From the NCBI RefSeq assembly GCF_913773725.1, contig NZ_CAJYGK010000016.1:1-64000 (forward strand): a stretch of 64,000 nt of DNA. Direction: 5' to 3'. A program made the position numbers and the translations under genes. Numbering within the stretch: position 1 is the first letter of the stretch; the number at the start of each line of letters is the position of its first letter. Below the pieces are notes generated by a model that worked only from the letters and a program-made list of their open reading frames with translations, searched no databases and had not been told where the DNA came from. Shown in pieces: positions 26,127 through 36,025 of the stretch. This DNA is from an uncultured Aquabacterium sp. (GTDB taxonomy: Bacteria > Pseudomonadota > Gammaproteobacteria > Burkholderiales > Burkholderiaceae_C).

Positions 26127-27497
26127 ATGAGCAACGCGACTTCTCTGGACGCGGTCCGCCAGCGTCTCGACGGCATGCTGGTCGAGGACAAGAACCAGCA
26201 CATCTACAAGCTGCACCGCAGTGCCTTCACCGACGAGGACCTGTTCGAGCTCGAGATGAAGCACATCTTCGAGGGCAACTGGATCTACCTGGCCCACGAA
26301 AGCCAGATTCCGAACCCGAACGACTACCTCACGACCTACATCGGCCGTCAGCCCATCATCATCACGCGCAACAAGGCCGGTGAGCTCAACGCCATCATCA
26401 ACGCCTGTTCGCACCGCGGTGCCACGCTGTGCCGCCACAAGAAGGGCAACAAGGCCAACTTCACCTGCACCTTCCACGGCTGGACGTTCAACAACAGCGG
26501 CAAACTGCTGAAGGTCAAGGACGCCAGCGAAGCGGGCTACCCCGAGTCGTTCAACAAGGACTGCAGCCACGACCTGAAGAAGGTGGCTCGCTTTGAGAGC
26601 TACCGCGGCTTCCTGTTCGGCAGCCTGAACCCGGACGTGGTCCCGCTGACCGAGTTCCTCGGTGAATCGACCAAGATCATCGACATGATCGTGGACCAGT
26701 CGCCCGAAGGCCTGGAAGTGCTGCGCGGCTCGTCGACCTACACCTTCGATGCCAACTGGAAGATCCAGGCAGAGAACGGCGCCGACGGCTACCACGTCAC
26801 CTCGGTGCACTGGAACTATGCGGCCACCACCAACCACCGCAAGCAGTCCGAAGCCGGCGACACCATCAAGGCGATGGACGCAGGCAGCTGGGCCAAGAAC
26901 GGCGGTGGCTTCTACTCGTTCGAAAACGGCCACATGCTGCTGTGGACGAAGTGGGCCAACCCCGAAGACCGCCCCAACTTCAAGGCGCGTGACGAGCTGG
27001 TGCAGCGCTGCGGCGAAGCCCGCGCCGACTGGATGATCAACCACTCGCGCAACCTGTGCCTGTATCCCAACGTCTACCTGATGGACCAGTTCAGCTCGCA
27101 GATCCGCGTGCTGCGCCCCATCTCGGTCGACAAGACGGAAGTCACCATCTACTGCATTGCGCCCAAGGGCGAAGCTCCCGAGGCCCGCGCCCGCCGCATC
27201 CGCCAGTACGAGGACTTCGTCACCGCCACCGGCATGGCCACGCCGGACGCCCTGGAAGAGTTCCGCGCGTGCCAGCAAGGCTACGCCGGCATCGCGCTGG
27301 AGTGGAACGACATGTGCCGCGGCGCCACGCACTGGGTTCACGGCCCCGATGCCGCAGCCCAGCAGATCGACCTGAAGCCGCTGCTCAGCGGCGTGAAGAC
27401 CGAAGACGAAGGCCTCTACACCGAGCAGCACCGCCACTGGATGGAGACCATGCAGCGTGCCATCGCGGCGGAAGCCGAACAAGCCAAGAAAGCGTGA
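26127..27497 (+). CDS. benA: Benzoate 1,2-dioxygenase, large subunit
   Basis: BenA is the catalytic alpha subunit that, with BenB, adds O2 to benzoate to form a cis-1,2-diol carboxylate. The 456-residue protein has a Rieske [2Fe-2S] motif (Cys94-x-His96 and Cys114-x2-His117) and a catalytic domain with mononuclear iron ligands in [11 protein letters not shown] near residue 225. Length and order fit BenA/XylX. The sequence favours benzoate, but toluate homologues are similar; the neighbouring catA and benE support benzoate. Confidence 0.95.
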   Translation: MSNATSLDAVRQRLDGMLVEDKNQHIYKLHRSAFTDEDLFELEMKHIFEGNWIYLAHESQIPNPNDYLTTYIGRQPIIITRNKAGELNAIINACSHRGATLCRHKKGNKANFTCTFHGWTFNNSGKLLKVKDASEAGYPESFNKDCSHDLKKVARFESYRGFLFGSLNPDVVPLTEFLGESTKIIDMIVDQSPEGLEVLRGSSTYTFDANWKIQAENGADGYHVTSVHWNYAATTNHRKQSEAGDTIKAMDAGSWAKNGGGFYSFENGHMLLWTKWANPEDRPNFKARDELVQRCGEARADWMINHSRNLCLYPNVYLMDQFSSQIRVLRPISVDKTEVTIYCIAPKGEAPEARARRIRQYEDFVTATGMATPDALEEFRACQQGYAGIALEWNDMCRGATHWVHGPDAAAQQIDLKPLLSGVKTEDEGLYTEQHRHWMETMQRAIAAEAEQAKKA

Positions 27498-27505
27498 GGC
27501 CCACC

Positions 27506-27994
27506 ATGAGCATGACCATCGAACAAGTTCAGGCCTTTCTGTACCGCGAAGCCCGTCTGCTGGACGACAAGCAGTGGGACGAGTGGCTGACCTGCTACCA
27601 CCCCGCCGCCGAGTTCTGGATGCCCTCGTGGGACGACGACGGCGAGCTGACGCGCGACCCGCAGTCCGAGATCTCGCTGATCTACTACGCCAACCGCGGC
27701 GGCCTGGAAGACCGTGTCTTCCGCATCAAGACCGAGCGCTCCGCGGCCAGCACGCCCGAGCCCCGCACCGGCCACAACATCCACAACGTGGAGATCGTGT
27801 CCCAGCAGGGCGAGCAGCTCGAGGTGCGCTTCAACTGGCACACCCTGAGCTACCGCTACCACACCACGGACAGCTACTTCGGCACCTCGCACTACACGAT
27901 CGACCTGACCAGCGGCCAGCCGCTGATCAAGCGCAAGGTGGTCGTGCTGAAGAACGACTACATCCGCCACGTCGTCGACGTCTACCACATCTGA
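27506..27994 (+). CDS. benB: Benzoate 1,2-dioxygenase, small subunit
   Basis: The 162-residue beta subunit has the NTF2-like fold and supports the BenA trimer. Conserved parts include FLYREARLLDDKQWDEWL, EISLIYYANRGGLEDRVFR and a C-terminal LKNDYIRHVVDVYHI. It starts 8 bases after benA. ATG 27506 is used; ATG 27512 (MTIEQ) is an alternative. Confidence 0.95.
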   Translation: MSMTIEQVQAFLYREARLLDDKQWDEWLTCYHPAAEFWMPSWDDDGELTRDPQSEISLIYYANRGGLEDRVFRIKTERSAASTPEPRTGHNIHNVEIVSQQGEQLEVRFNWHTLSYRYHTTDSYFGTSHYTIDLTSGQPLIKRKVVVLKNDYIRHVVDVYHI

Positions 27995-28055
27995 GTCTGC
28001 TGCCCCTGCCGTGCACCGCGCGCCAGGGGCCTCACTCATCACGGAGGTCCCCCTC

Positions 28056-29063
28056 ATGCCTCACCAGATTGCCCTCCAGTTCGAAGACGGTCTCACCCGT
28101 TTCATCGAAGCCAACGCCACCGAGACGGTCGCCGATGCGGCCTACCGCCAGGGCGTGAACATCCCCCTCGATTGCCGTGACGGCGCCTGCGGCACCTGCA
28201 AGTGCTTTGCCGAATCGGGCCAGTACACGATGGGCGAGTACATCGACGACGCCCTCAGCGACGACGAAGCCAAACAGGGCTACGTGCTGACCTGCCAGAT
28301 GCGCGCGCAGAGCGACTGCGTGGTGCGCGTGCCCGCCTCGTCGGCCGTGTGCCGCACCCAGCAGGCCGAGTTCAACGCCGCCATCAAGGAAGTGCGCCAG
28401 CTCTCGCCCAGCACCATCTCGCTGAGCCTGCAGGGTGATGCGCTCAACAAGCTCGCCTTCCTGCCTGGTCAGTACGTCAACCTGAAGGTGCCCGGCAGCA
28501 ACCAGACGCGCGCCTACTCCTTCAGCTCGCTGCCCCGCAACGGCGAGGTCTCCTTCCTGATCCGCAACGTGCCGGGCGGGCTGATGAGCTCCTTCCTCAC
28601 CAGCCTGGCCAAGCAGGGCGACGCCATGTCCCTGGCCGGCCCGCTGGGCAGCTTCTACCTTCGCGAGATCAAGCGCCCGCTGCTGCTGCTGGCCGGCGGC
28701 ACCGGCCTGGCGCCTTTCACCGCCATGCTCGAGAAGATCGCCGAAGAAGGCAGCGCCCACCCGCTGCACCTGATCTACGGCGTCACCAACGACGCCGACC
28801 TGGTCGAGATGGACAAGCTCCAAGCGTTTGCTGCCCGCATCCCCAACTTCACGTTCACCGCGTGCGTGGCGAACGCCGACAGCCCGTATCCCCACAAGGG
28901 CTACGTGACCCAGCACATCGAGCCCAAGCACCTCAACGAAGGCGAGGTCGACATCTACCTGTGCGGCCCGCCTCCGATGGTCGAAGCCGTGAGCCACTTC
29001 ATCCGCGAACGCGGCATCCAGCCGGCCAACTTCTATTACGAGAAGTTCGCAGCCAGCGCCTGA
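28056..29063 (+). CDS. benC: Benzoate 1,2-dioxygenase electron transfer component
   Basis: BenC passes electrons from NADH through FAD and a [2Fe-2S] cluster to BenA. In this 335-residue protein the N-terminal ferredoxin domain has Cys40, Cys45, Cys48 and Cys80. The FAD domain has TRAYSFSS, and the NAD domain has LLAGGTGLAPF and IYLCGPPPMVEAV. The start at 28056 has a strong GGAGG site. It lies between benB and benD. Confidence 0.95.
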   Translation: MPHQIALQFEDGLTRFIEANATETVADAAYRQGVNIPLDCRDGACGTCKCFAESGQYTMGEYIDDALSDDEAKQGYVLTCQMRAQSDCVVRVPASSAVCRTQQAEFNAAIKEVRQLSPSTISLSLQGDALNKLAFLPGQYVNLKVPGSNQTRAYSFSSLPRNGEVSFLIRNVPGGLMSSFLTSLAKQGDAMSLAGPLGSFYLREIKRPLLLLAGGTGLAPFTAMLEKIAEEGSAHPLHLIYGVTNDADLVEMDKLQAFAARIPNFTFTACVANADSPYPHKGYVTQHIEPKHLNEGEVDIYLCGPPPMVEAVSHFIRERGIQPANFYYEKFAASA

Positions 29064-29076
29064 ACGGGAGCCCACC

Positions 29077-29853
29077 ATGACACCCCGTTTCCAAGGCAAG
29101 GTGGCCGTCGTCACCGGCTCTGCGCAGGGCATCGGCCGCGGCGTGGTCGAGCGCATGCTGGCCGAAGGTGGCCGCATCGTGGCCGTCGACCGTGCCGAGA
29201 TCGTGCACGAGCTGCGCGAGCTGCCCGGCGCGGCCGACCGCATCCTCACCCTCACGGCCGACCTCGAACGCAACGCCGATTGCGAGCGCGTGATGGCCGA
29301 GGCCGTGCGCCACTTCGGCCGCATCGACATCCTCGTCAACAACGTCGGCGGCACGATCTGGGCCAAGCCCTTCGAGCACTACGCCGAGCACGAGATCGAG
29401 GCCGAAGTGCGCCGCTCGTTGTTCCCGACGCTGTGGTGCTGCCACGCGGCCCTGCCGATCATGCTCGAGCAGGGCCAGGGCGCCATCGTCAACGTCTCGT
29501 CGATCGCCACGCGCGGCGTCAACCGTGTGCCCTATGGCGCAGCCAAGGGCGGCGTCAACGCACTCACGGCCTGCCTGGCCTTCGAGACCGCCGAACGCGG
29601 CGTGCGTGTGAACGCCACAGCCCCGGGTGGCACCGAAGCCCCGCCGCGTCGCATCCCGCGCAACACGGCCGAACAGACCGAACAGGAGAAGGTCTGGTAT
29701 CAGCAGATCGTCGACCAGACCAAGTCGTCGAGCCTGATGAAGCGCTACGGCACGATCGACGAACAGGTCGGCGCCATCCTCTTCCTCGCCTCGGATGAGG
29801 CCTCGTACATCACCGGCGTCGTGCTGCCGATCGGTGGTGGCGACATGGGCTGA
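29077..29853 (+). CDS. benD: 1,6-dihydroxycyclohexa-2,4-diene-1-carboxylate dehydrogenase
   Basis: BenD oxidises and decarboxylates the benzoate diol to catechol with NAD+. The 258-residue short-chain dehydrogenase has VVTGSAQGIGRG for NAD binding, NNVGG, the catalytic Ser in NVSSIATRG and YGAAKGG for Tyr and Lys. It starts 13 bases after benC. The Burkholderia and Acinetobacter proteins have the same length. Confidence 0.94.
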   Translation: MTPRFQGKVAVVTGSAQGIGRGVVERMLAEGGRIVAVDRAEIVHELRELPGAADRILTLTADLERNADCERVMAEAVRHFGRIDILVNNVGGTIWAKPFEHYAEHEIEAEVRRSLFPTLWCCHAALPIMLEQGQGAIVNVSSIATRGVNRVPYGAAKGGVNALTACLAFETAERGVRVNATAPGGTEAPPRRIPRNTAEQTEQEKVWYQQIVDQTKSSSLMKRYGTIDEQVGAILFLASDEASYITGVVLPIGGGDMG

Positions 29854-29884
29854 ACCCAGCCCCACATCTCTCACAAGAACCACA

Positions 29885-29947
29885 GGCTCGGTCCACGAGC
29901 CACCCGCTCTTTCCCCTCCGTCAGGCGTGGCCCTCCCCGCGCCTGAC
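29885..29947 (+). other. Two hairpins between benD and benK
   Basis: GGCTCG/CGAGCC (29885..29901) and GTCAGGCG/CGCCTGAC (29920..29947) can form stems of 6 and 8 base pairs. Neither is followed by a T-run, so they may stabilise or process the message and lower transporter expression relative to the enzymes. Confidence 0.45.
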
Positions 29948-29986
29948 GCTCTCGAGCAACCCCTACCCCTCATGGTGGAGACAACA

Positions 29987-31327
29987 ATGAACAACATCGA
30001 TGTATCCAAGGTCATCGACCAGGCGCGGTTCAACCGCTTTCACTGGACGGTGCTCTTCTGGTGCGCCCTCATCATCATCTTCGACGGCTATGACCTCGTC
30101 ATCTACGGCGTAGCCCTGCCCGTGCTGATGAAGGAATGGAACCTCACCCCGCTGCAGGCGGGAGCTCTGGGCAGCTATGCCCTGTTCGGCATGATGGCCG
30201 GCGCCCTCGTCTTCGGCCCCCTGTCGGACCGCATCGGCCGCAAGAAGGCGATCACGATCTGCGTGATCCTGTTCAGTGGCTTCACCGTCTTGAACGGCTT
30301 CACGACCAACCCCACCGAGTTCGGCATCTGTCGCTTCATCGCCGGACTCGGCATCGGCGGCGTGATGCCCAACGTCGTCGCGCTGATGAGCGAGTACGCT
30401 CCCCAGAAAATCCGCAGCACGCTGGTGGCCATCATGTTCAGCGGCTACTCGGTCGGCGGCATGCTGTCGGCTGGCCTCGGCATGGTGCTGCTGCCGAGCT
30501 ACGGCTGGCAGTCGGTGTTCTACATCGCCGGCATCCCCCTGCTGCTGCTGCCCCTCATCATGAAGTTCCTGCCCGAGTCGGTCGGCTTCATGGTCAAGGA
30601 AGGTCGCACGGAGGAAGCTGCCGCGGTGCTGTCCCGCGTCGAGCCCACCTTCAAGATGAAGGCCGGCGACCAGCTGGCCGCTCCGGCCGGCAAGGCCAAG
30701 GGCGGCAACGTGCTGCAACTCTTTCGCGAAGGCCGCGCCCTGCAAACCGTGATGCTGTGGGTCGCCTTCTTCTGCTGCCTGTTGATGGTCTACGCCCTGG
30801 CCTCCTGGCTGCCCAAGCTGATGACCAAGGCCGGCTATGGCCTGGGCTCTTCGCTGAGCTTCCTGCTGGTGCTCAACCTCGGCGCGATCTTCGGCGCCGT
30901 CGGCGGCGGCTGGCTGAGCGACAAGATGAACATGCCGCGCGTGCTGGCGGTGTTCTTCGCCATCGCCGCCACCTCCATCAGCCTGCTGGGCTACAAGAGC
31001 TCCACCGAAGTGCTGTACATCCTGATCGCCATCGCCGGCGCCACGACCATCGGCACGCAGATCCTGCTGTACGCACTGGGCGCGCAGTTCTACGAGATGA
31101 GCATCCGCTCCACAGGCCTCGGCTGGGCCTCCGGCATCGGCCGCAACGGCGCCATCGTGGGCCCGATCCTGGGTGGTGCCCTGCTGGCCGCCGAACTGCC
31201 GCTGCAGGCCAACTTCCTGGCCTTCGCCATCCCCGGCGCCGTGGCCACCGTGGCGATGATCGTGTTCGCCCTGCGCCAGCAGACACGCCGCACCCACGAG
31301 CCCAAGCTCGCCACCTCGGCCGCCTGA
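29987..31327 (+). CDS. benK: MFS benzoate transporter (AAHS family)
   Basis: This 446-residue permease with 12 membrane spans probably carries benzoate into the cell. Family motifs are FDGYDLVIYGVALP in helix 1, GPLSDRIGRKKAIT between helices 2 and 3, and GGWLSDKMNMPRVLA in the second half. ATG 29987 has GGAG 7 bases upstream; ATG 29972 is less likely. It follows benD by 133 bases, with hairpins between. The specific substrate is inferred from the operon. Confidence 0.88.
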   Translation: MNNIDVSKVIDQARFNRFHWTVLFWCALIIIFDGYDLVIYGVALPVLMKEWNLTPLQAGALGSYALFGMMAGALVFGPLSDRIGRKKAITICVILFSGFTVLNGFTTNPTEFGICRFIAGLGIGGVMPNVVALMSEYAPQKIRSTLVAIMFSGYSVGGMLSAGLGMVLLPSYGWQSVFYIAGIPLLLLPLIMKFLPESVGFMVKEGRTEEAAAVLSRVEPTFKMKAGDQLAAPAGKAKGGNVLQLFREGRALQTVMLWVAFFCCLLMVYALASWLPKLMTKAGYGLGSSLSFLLVLNLGAIFGAVGGGWLSDKMNMPRVLAVFFAIAATSISLLGYKSSTEVLYILIAIAGATTIGTQILLYALGAQFYEMSIRSTGLGWASGIGRNGAIVGPILGGALLAAELPLQANFLAFAIPGAVATVAMIVFALRQQTRRTHEPKLATSAA

Positions 31328-31469
31328 CCGGCCTTCGCCGTGCGGGGGCCTTGCCCCCCGGCGCCCGGGCGGCCAGATCGCTGCCGCCCTCCCCCTCACA
31401 TCACCACACGACCGGGTCACACGCTGAACCCGGCAGGGCGCGCCTGCGCCCGACACCAGGAGACACCCC

Positions 31470-32612
31470 ATGAACAAGCCCTTCTCTCGCACCGTCTTGA
31501 CCGCGGCCCTGGCCCTGAGCGCCGCAGCCACCCATGCGCAGACCAGCAACGTGACGCTGTACGGCACGCTGGACCAGTATCTGAATTACATGAAGAGCAG
31601 CTCGGGCAAAAGCCTGACCTCGCTGAACGACGGCGCCCTGATGCGCAGCCGCCTGGGCTTTCGTGGCACCGAAGATCTTGGCGGTGGCTTGGCCGTGAAG
31701 TTCAACCTCGAACACGGTCTGTATGCCGACTCCGGCAAGCAGAACGACAGCACGCGCTTCTTCGACCGCCAGGCCTGGGTTGGCCTGGCCACGCCGTATG
31801 GCGAGTTCCGCGCCGGTCGGCAGAACTCGGTTGCCTTCGTCCGCAGCGCCGACGTCGATTACAGCGGCCGCACGCTGGGCTCCCTGGCCAACTGGTACGC
31901 CCTCACCGCGCGTTACGACAACGACCTGACGTACATCTCGCCACGCGTGAGCGGGTTCGTGTTCGAGGCCCACTTCGCGCCTGGCGAACAAAGCACCGGC
32001 AGCCCCTCCAGCAAGGCGGTCTGGCAGTTCGCCGTCGACTACGCCAACGGCCCGGTGCGGGCAGGCTTCACCGGCGTGCGGGCCCGACCGGCGGCCAACT
32101 CGGCTGTGGGCCGCACCATCGTGTTCGACAACCTGTATGCCAACTACGACTACGGGCAGGGCAAGGTGTACGCATCGGTGATCCGCAGCAATGCCACCAC
32201 CGACTCGGCCAGCGGCCCGCTGCAAGGCAACAACGCCGGCCTGCTGCTGGGCGCCACCGGCACGCTGGTGTCCGGTGCCGCCGGCACCGCGGCCGACGCC
32301 AACCGATTCCACAACGTGGTGCAGTTGTCGGCCGATTACCGCGTGTCGAGCGCGCTGCGCGTGGGCGGCATGGTCGGTCGCATTTACGACACATCGAACG
32401 CCAAGCAAGGAGCCACCGGCGCCTCGCTGGGGGCGTTCTATGACCTGTCGAAACGGACCACGCTGTACGCAATGGGCGAGGTGCTGAGCAACGACCGCAA
32501 CGGAGGCTTCGTGCTGTCCGGCTCGGCCGCCGTGCTGCCCAACTTCGAAGCCGCCGACGTCAACGGACAACGTCTGAAGGCCATGCAGCTGGGCGTCCTC
32601 CACCGCTTCTGA
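31470..32612 (+). CDS. Outer-membrane porin (Gram-negative porin family)
   Basis: A trimeric 16-strand porin of the Neisseria/Burkholderia type, 380 residues, with a signal peptide cleaved after THAQ. Typical segments are VTLYGTLDQYLNY, SRLGFRGTEDLGGGLAVKF, RQAWVGLATPYGEFRAGRQ and the C-terminal LGVLHRF ending in Phe. As the last gene of the ben cluster it may serve uptake of aromatic acids. A moderate gap of 142 bases means it could also have its own promoter. Confidence 0.9.
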   Translation: MNKPFSRTVLTAALALSAAATHAQTSNVTLYGTLDQYLNYMKSSSGKSLTSLNDGALMRSRLGFRGTEDLGGGLAVKFNLEHGLYADSGKQNDSTRFFDRQAWVGLATPYGEFRAGRQNSVAFVRSADVDYSGRTLGSLANWYALTARYDNDLTYISPRVSGFVFEAHFAPGEQSTGSPSSKAVWQFAVDYANGPVRAGFTGVRARPAANSAVGRTIVFDNLYANYDYGQGKVYASVIRSNATTDSASGPLQGNNAGLLLGATGTLVSGAAGTAADANRFHNVVQLSADYRVSSALRVGGMVGRIYDTSNAKQGATGASLGAFYDLSKRTTLYAMGEVLSNDRNGGFVLSGSAAVLPNFEAADVNGQRLKAMQLGVLHRF

Positions 32613-32635
32613 CCTGCAGCGGCGGTCCCTCAAGC

Positions 32636-32663
32636 AAAACGGCTCCCCGCGGGGAGCCGTTTT
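32636..32663. terminator. Bidirectional terminator between porin and HU
   Basis: AAAACGGCTCCCC and GGGGAGCCGTTTT form a perfect stem with A- and T-tracts on both sides. It serves the ben operon and the HU gene, which converge here. Confidence 0.92.
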
Positions 32664-32684
32664 GCCATTCGGACGCGGGGCGTC

Positions 32685-33071
32685 TTACTTCTTGGCCGCC
32701 TTCTTGGCAGCGGGCTTGGCTGCAGCCTTCTTGGCCGCGGCCTTCTTGGCGGCCGGCTTGGCTTCGGCCTTGGCGCCAGCCTTGCGGGCTGCGGCCTTCG
32801 GATCGACAGCGGCCTTGAAGCCGGCGCCCGGCGTGAACTTGGGCAGCTTGGCTGCGGCGATCTTGATCTTCGCGCCGGTGCTCGGGTTCACGCCGTTGCG
32901 GGCAGGGCGGGCGTGCAGCTTGAACGAACCGAAACCGGGGATGGTCACGGCTTCGCCCTTCTTGACGGCACCGACGACGGTGTCCAGCAGGGTCTCCAGA
33001 ATGCGACCGGCTTCAGCCTTCGACAGCTCGTGCTGGTCGGCCAGACGTTGGATCAGATCGGACTTGTTCAT
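32685..33071 (-). CDS. HU-family DNA-binding protein with Ala/Lys-rich tail
   Basis: This nucleoid protein bends and packs DNA. Residues 1-90 are a standard HU fold (MNKSDLIQRLADQHELSKAE, TIPGFGSFKLHARPARNG). Residues from about 92 to 128 form a low-complexity tail of repeated AAKKAAAK units, like eukaryotic H1 or the beta-proteobacterial HU tails. Other HU genes of the host cannot be seen here. It may be a distinct HU variant with extra non-specific DNA binding. Confidence 0.93.
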   Translation of the reverse strand: MNKSDLIQRLADQHELSKAEAGRILETLLDTVVGAVKKGEAVTIPGFGSFKLHARPARNGVNPSTGAKIKIAAAKLPKFTPGAGFKAAVDPKAAARKAGAKAEAKPAAKKAAAKKAAAKPAAKKAAKK

Positions 33072-33246
33072 TGTGGCGTTGAATGAATGGCACCCGCACA
33101 AACCGGGCGGCCTATTGTGCCGTATCCAGCAGGGTCTTTTGCAGGGGCCATGCGCGGGAATGCCCCATCCCTTGGGGGTGCAGGCCTCGTCCCCTGCCGA
33201 CAACCCCGATGCCATCGGACTTCTGAGGTGACGCGCTCCGCCGAAT

Positions 33247-34230
33247 TCAATAAGGCCAGGCTTCCTTGAGCAAGGCGAACGAACGTCGACGCGCGTCGTG
33301 ATCGAAAATCTGGGCCGTGACCATGAACTCGTCGGCCCCCGTCTGCTCGGTCAGCGCCCGCAGTTGGGCCACGGCTTCCGCCTGGTTCCCGACCACCGTG
33401 CAGGCCAGGACACTGTCCAGCATGGCCCGCACGTTGGGGGGCAGCGTGGCGTCGAAGTCGTCGCGGGGTGGGGGCAAGGGCACGGGTCGCCCTGACCGCA
33501 GGGCCACGAAGGCTTGCTGCAACGAGGTCATCAGCCGGCGGGCCTCCTCGCTGGTGTCTGCCACAAAGGCATTCACGCCCAGCATCACATAAGGCTTGCT
33601 CAAGGCCGCCGAAGGCTGGAACCGCTGCCGGTACAACGTGATTGCATCGGCCATCTGGGCCGGCGCGAAGTGCGATGCAAAGGCATAAGGCAGGCCCAGG
33701 TGGGCGGCGAGCTGTGCACCGTAAAGGCTGGACCCGAGGATCCACAGCGGCACATCGGCGCCTTCGCCAGGCACCGCCCGCACCCCAGACGGAGCTCGAC
33801 CCGCAAAGTAGGCCTGCAGCGTCAGCACGTCGCGGTCGAAGTCTTCCGGGGCCCCCTGAAGCGGCCGTCGCAAGGCGCGCGCCGTGGCCGGATCCGAGCC
33901 TGGTGCCCGCCCGAGACCCAGATCGATCCGCCCCGGGTAGAGCGCCGCCAGTGTCCCGAACTGCTCGGCCACCTGCAGCGGCGAATGGTTGGGCAACATG
34001 ATCCCGCCCGCCCCGACGCGAATGCGTTGCGTGCCCCCGGCCACGTGCGCGATCAGCACCGCAGTGGCAGCGCTGGCAATGCCCGGCATACCGTGGTGCT
34101 CGGCCAGCCAGTAGCGACGGTAGCCCAGCGCTTCGGTGTGTCGGGCCAGGTCAAGGGTGCGCGCGAACGAGGTCGCAGCGTCACTGCCTTCCGTGATGGG
34201 AGAGAGATCGAGAACGGAGAGGATGCTCAT
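33247..34230 (-). CDS. LLM-class flavin-dependent oxidoreductase (MsnO8-like)
   Basis: The 327-residue TIM-barrel protein resembles bacterial luciferase-like monooxygenases without known substrate. Typical segments are [48 protein letters not shown] and [12 protein letters not shown]. It likely uses FMNH2 supplied by a separate reductase. It stands alone between HU and the sugar transporter. Confidence 0.86.
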   Translation of the reverse strand: MSILSVLDLSPITEGSDAATSFARTLDLARHTEALGYRRYWLAEHHGMPGIASAATAVLIAHVAGGTQRIRVGAGGIMLPNHSPLQVAEQFGTLAALYPGRIDLGLGRAPGSDPATARALRRPLQGAPEDFDRDVLTLQAYFAGRAPSGVRAVPGEGADVPLWILGSSLYGAQLAAHLGLPYAFASHFAPAQMADAITLYRQRFQPSAALSKPYVMLGVNAFVADTSEEARRLMTSLQQAFVALRSGRPVPLPPPRDDFDATLPPNVRAMLDSVLACTVVGNQAEAVAQLRALTEQTGADEFMVTAQIFDHDARRRSFALLKEAWPY

Positions 34231-34371
34231 GTCGTCATCATGCCGAGAGCCAGTCAGACGCGGCGCCGACAGGGATTAAGGCCCGGATGACTCGCTATCC
34301 AGTGATGATTTAATAATTCATTAAACTTATCGGTTTCTATCTCGGCGCCCTCGTGTGCCGCGCCCTCGACC

Positions 34372-35631
34372 ATGAACACCCGACACACCCGGCCGCTGGC
34401 GGTCCTGACCTCGTTGTTCTTCATGTGGGGTCTCATCACCTCCTTGAACGACATCCTGATCCCGCACCTCAAGGCGATGTTCTCGCTGAGCTACGTGCAG
34501 GCCATGCTGATCCAGTTCTGCTTCTTCACGGCCTATTTCGTGGTGTCCCTGCCTGCCGGCCGATTGCTGCAGCGCATTGGCTACCAGCGCGGCCTCATCG
34601 TGGGCCTGTGTACGGTGGGCGTCGGCTGTCTGCTGTTCTATCCGGCCGCCGCGCTGCAGACCTACCCGCTGTTCCTAGGCGCCCTGTTCGTGCTCGCCAG
34701 CGGCATCACGCTGTTGCAGGTGGCGGCCAACCCCTACGTCACCCTGCTGGGTGCCCCCGAGACGGCGTCATCGAGACTCAACCTCACACAGGCCTTCAAC
34801 TCGCTCGGGGCCACGCTTGGGCCGCTGGTTGGTGCCGCCACCATCCTCGCCTCGGCAGACCACGCGGCGGCCGCAACGCAGTCCGATGCAGTGCAGGGGC
34901 CGTACCTGGTGCTCGCCGCTGTGCTTTTCCTGCTGGCCGCCGTCGTGGCGTCCTTCAAGCTGCCTGACGCCCGGGTCATCGAGCGCAGTGGCCATCGTCG
35001 CGGCGCCTTGCCCGACACGCAGGGTCAAAGCCTGTGGGCTTACCGTCATCTCGTCCTGGGCGCGGTCGGCATCTTCACCTATGTGGGCGCCGAAGTCAGC
35101 ATCGGCAGCTTTCTGGTCAACCTGATGAACGATCCGCTGATCGCCAACCTCAGCCACGAAGAAGCGGGGCGCCACCTCGCCCTCTACTGGGGTGCCGCCA
35201 TGGTGGGTCGTTTGCTCGGCAGCGCCCTGATGCAGCGCGTGCGGGCCAACCGGGTGCTCATGGTCGCGGCCCTGGTCAACGCCCTGTTGATTGCTGGGGC
35301 CATGCTCGCGGGCGGTCACGCAGCCATGTGGTTGCTGATCAGCGTGGGAATCTTCAACTCCATCATGTTCCCGACGATTTTTTCACTGGCCCTGGAAGGC
35401 CTGGGTGAACTCACCAGCCGGGGCTCGGGGCTGTTGTGCATGGCCATCGTCGGGGGCGCGATCGTCCCCCTCGCGCAGGCGCTGCTGGCTGACCACCTCA
35501 GCCTCCTGATGTCCTTCGTGGTGCCCCTGACCTGCTACGTGTTCATCGCCTGGTACGGCGGCGCGGGCTTCCGCCCTCGGGTCGGGACCTCCGATCTGCA
35601 CGCCCTGCCTGGGCGCCCACGGCCCCACTGA
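34372..35631 (+). CDS. Sugar MFS transporter, FucP/GluP type
   Basis: The 419-residue permease with 12 spans matches the FucP branch (fucose, glucose or galactose with H+). Signature parts are LFFMWGLITSLNDILIPHLK, VSLPAGRLLQRIGYQRGL, GITLLQVAANPYVTLLG and LNLTQAFNSLGATLGPL. GluP-like glucose/galactose carriers share this last segment, so glucose or galactose is plausible but not certain. The upstream 80 bases are AT-rich and could hold its promoter. Confidence 0.86.
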   Translation: MNTRHTRPLAVLTSLFFMWGLITSLNDILIPHLKAMFSLSYVQAMLIQFCFFTAYFVVSLPAGRLLQRIGYQRGLIVGLCTVGVGCLLFYPAAALQTYPLFLGALFVLASGITLLQVAANPYVTLLGAPETASSRLNLTQAFNSLGATLGPLVGAATILASADHAAAATQSDAVQGPYLVLAAVLFLLAAVVASFKLPDARVIERSGHRRGALPDTQGQSLWAYRHLVLGAVGIFTYVGAEVSIGSFLVNLMNDPLIANLSHEEAGRHLALYWGAAMVGRLLGSALMQRVRANRVLMVAALVNALLIAGAMLAGGHAAMWLLISVGIFNSIMFPTIFSLALEGLGELTSRGSGLLCMAIVGGAIVPLAQALLADHLSLLMSFVVPLTCYVFIAWYGGAGFRPRVGTSDLHALPGRPRPH

Positions 35632-35735
35632 GAGCGCCAGGCCCGGCGGCTGCAATGGGCGCCGCCCGCTGGAACCCACGGCGGGCCGCCGTCCCCGACT
35701 CGGCATGCGCAACAGACGCGCGGGGCCAGGAAAGC

Positions 35736-35770
35736 AAAAAGGTCTTCACGGTTGCCGTGAAGACCTTTTT
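35736..35770. terminator. Strong terminator downstream of tRNA-fMet copy 1
   Basis: AAAAAGGTCTTCACGG and CCGTGAAGACCTTTTT form a perfect stem. It can stop both the minus-strand tRNA transcript and the plus-strand sugar transporter transcript. Confidence 0.93.
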
Positions 35771-35778
35771 CTTTGATT

Positions 35779-35855
<77 letters not shown>

Positions 35856-35991
35856 ACAGAGACATAGATGATAGCACGATTTCAATGCGCATCGCAAATG
35901 TGCACGCATCTGAACAGGACTCGGGGCCAACCCGGATGCATGCCGACAAAACAGTCAGGACAATACGACACTTGTTCTTACAACGCACTTA

Positions 35992-36008
35992 TGTTCTATA
36001 AACGAACA
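35992..36008. promoter_or_regulatory. Inverted repeat TGTTC-N7-GAACA, likely IclR operator
   Basis: The 17-bp palindrome overlaps a TATAAA -10-like sequence 18 bases before the IclR start codon. A further TGTTC lies about 19 bases upstream. This layout suggests autorepression. Confidence 0.5.
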
Positions 36009-36025
36009 CGCATGCGTCCTCTGCC

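Noticed and set aside
31344-31358. GGGGGC/GCCCCC hairpin after benK as a terminator
   Set aside because: The stem is short and no T-run follows, so it is not counted as a terminator.
34254-34472. 72-codon minus-strand frame at the sugar transporter start
   Set aside because: It overlaps the start of a well-recognised transporter and lacks a ribosome site or family pattern.
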